Source of the DNA: Clostridiales bacterium
GTDB taxonomy: Bacteria > Bacillota > Clostridia > Oscillospirales > Oscillospiraceae
DNA: 5,460 bases
Direction of reading: 5' to 3'
Assembly (NCBI GenBank): GCA_012729875.1
Contig: JAAYCC010000122.1
Coordinates: 1-5,460, forward strand
Numbering within the stretch: position 1 is the first letter of the stretch; each line of letters begins with the position of its first letter. A model generated the notes under the pieces. It had not been told where the DNA came from. It ran no database searches and worked only from the letters and a program-made list of their open reading frames with translations. A program made the position numbers and the translations under genes. Below are positions 4,714 to 5,460 of the stretch, in pieces.

Positions 4714-5460
4714 GTGAACTGGGAAGATTTCAAGGCCTCGCTGGCAACTGTTACCCTGGGACCAATAGCGCTGCTTCCGGTACTGTCCGCGCTGCTTCTG
4801 TTTCTGGTCTGTTATATTGTGATGAAGATACTGAACAAGGTCATCTGCAAGCTTCTGGAACGCAGCAGAATGGAACCTGCGCTCAAGAACTTCGTCCGAT
4901 CTCTCTCCAAGGTCCTTCTGTGGATAATTTTGATTATTATAGTGGCGGACAAGCTGGGCATTCAGACGACGTCCTTTGTCGCTGTGCTGAGTGTTGCCGG
5001 GCTGGCACTTTCGCTGTCCCTGCAGGGCATACTGACAAATCTTTTCAGCGGCTTTACGATAATGACTACAAAGCCCTTTTCCACCGGTGACTACGTCGAA
5101 ATAGACGGTGTTAACGGAACGGTCAACGAGGTCGGACTCTTTTATACCAAGATAAAGACCTTCGACAACAAGCTAATATATGTACCCAACGGGGAAGTGG
5201 TCAGCGCAAAGATAATAAACTATACCAGACAGGGTACCAGACGCGTAGACCTTAAAATCTGCGCTTCATATGAAAACTCAACGGAGCAGGTCAAGAAAGC
5301 GTTCAATGAGGCCATAGATGACGACAAGAGGATACTCAGAGATCCCGCGCCCTTTGTGAGGCTCTCTGCATACAAGGAGAGTTCAATTGAATATGAACTG
5401 CGTGTATGGACCAAGAACGAGGACTTTTGGGATGTATACTACAGTCTGCTCGAGAGCGTC
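4714..5460 (+). CDS. MscS-family small-conductance mechanosensitive channel, 3' end beyond the window
   Basis: The frame is open to the right edge (249 codons from the GTG at 4714), so the last part, probably a few tens of residues for a typical ~280-residue MscS, is missing. The protein is an inner-membrane tension-gated channel that releases solutes on hypo-osmotic shock. Hydrophobic segments lie near residues 17-38, 65-78 and 86-113. The pore helix and beta-domain signature is clear: VAGLALSLSLQGILTNLFSGFTIMTTKPFSTGDYVEI (94-130), then GTVNEVGLFYTKIKTFDNKLIYVPNGEVVSAKIINYTR (135-172). GTG 4714 is chosen because GGAG at 4702-4705 lies eight bases upstream. The in-frame ATG at 4696 has no Shine-Dalgarno and lies about five bases after the predicted transcription start, but cannot be excluded; it would add six residues. 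The gene is divergent from tRNA-Gly. Confidence 0.93.
   Translation, partial: MNWEDFKASLATVTLGPIALLPVLSALLLFLVCYIVMKILNKVICKLLERSRMEPALKNFVRSLSKVLLWIILIIIVADKLGIQTTSFVAVLSVAGLALSLSLQGILTNLFSGFTIMTTKPFSTGDYVEIDGVNGTVNEVGLFYTKIKTFDNKLIYVPNGEVVSAKIINYTRQGTRRVDLKICASYENSTEQVKKAFNEAIDDDKRILRDPAPFVRLSAYKESSIEYELRVWTKNEDFWDVYYSLLESV

Noticed and set aside
4383..5090. Plus-strand 235-codon open frame spanning the tRNA region and the start of mscS
   Set aside because: It reads antisense through the tRNA-Gly gene, its terminator and both promoters, then in the wrong frame across the clear MscS coding sequence; it has no recognisable domain.

Overview
This window reads as an ordinary chromosomal segment of a mid-GC, low-GC-lineage-type Gram-positive bacterium, most likely a member of Clostridia. 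The reasons are strong GGAG-type Shine-Dalgarno sites, a fused hisIE at the end of a his operon, a lipoprotein solute-binding protein of a type I associate with Clostridia, a Crp/Fnr-like regulator with a Clostridia-style helix-turn-helix, and a tRNA gene with an encoded CCA end. The taxonomic call is inference; no 16S or phylogenetic marker is present.

Layout. Positions 1-1707 (+) are the 3' end of a histidine biosynthesis operon: the C-terminal part of hisA, complete hisF overlapping it by ATGA, and bifunctional hisIE. The operon ends at a 21-bp perfect hairpin (1718-1764). That hairpin is shared with a convergent minus-strand operon (3551 down to 1778), which encodes a solute-binding lipoprotein and an ABC permease of the NitT/TauT (SsuC-like) type. 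The two genes overlap by 29 bp, and no ATPase gene accompanies them. Divergent from this operon, across a 114-bp region with overlapping candidate promoters, is a Crp/Fnr-family regulator (3666-4355, +). Next come tRNA-Gly(GCC) on the minus strand with its own terminator and a full-consensus promoter, then a divergent full-consensus promoter driving an MscS-family mechanosensitive channel gene that runs off the right edge.

How the parts fit. HisA and HisF/HisIE carry out consecutive central steps of histidine synthesis. The regulator next to the transporter operon is a reasonable candidate for controlling it and itself, because a 5-4-5 dyad lies in the regulator's own leader. The tRNA and mscS units are independent housekeeping units placed back to back. 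I see no mobile element, CRISPR array, prophage or obvious new system. The points most worth a second look are the ATPase-less transporter operon, the regulatory architecture at 3552-3665, and the pair of near-identical divergent promoters at 4587-4684.
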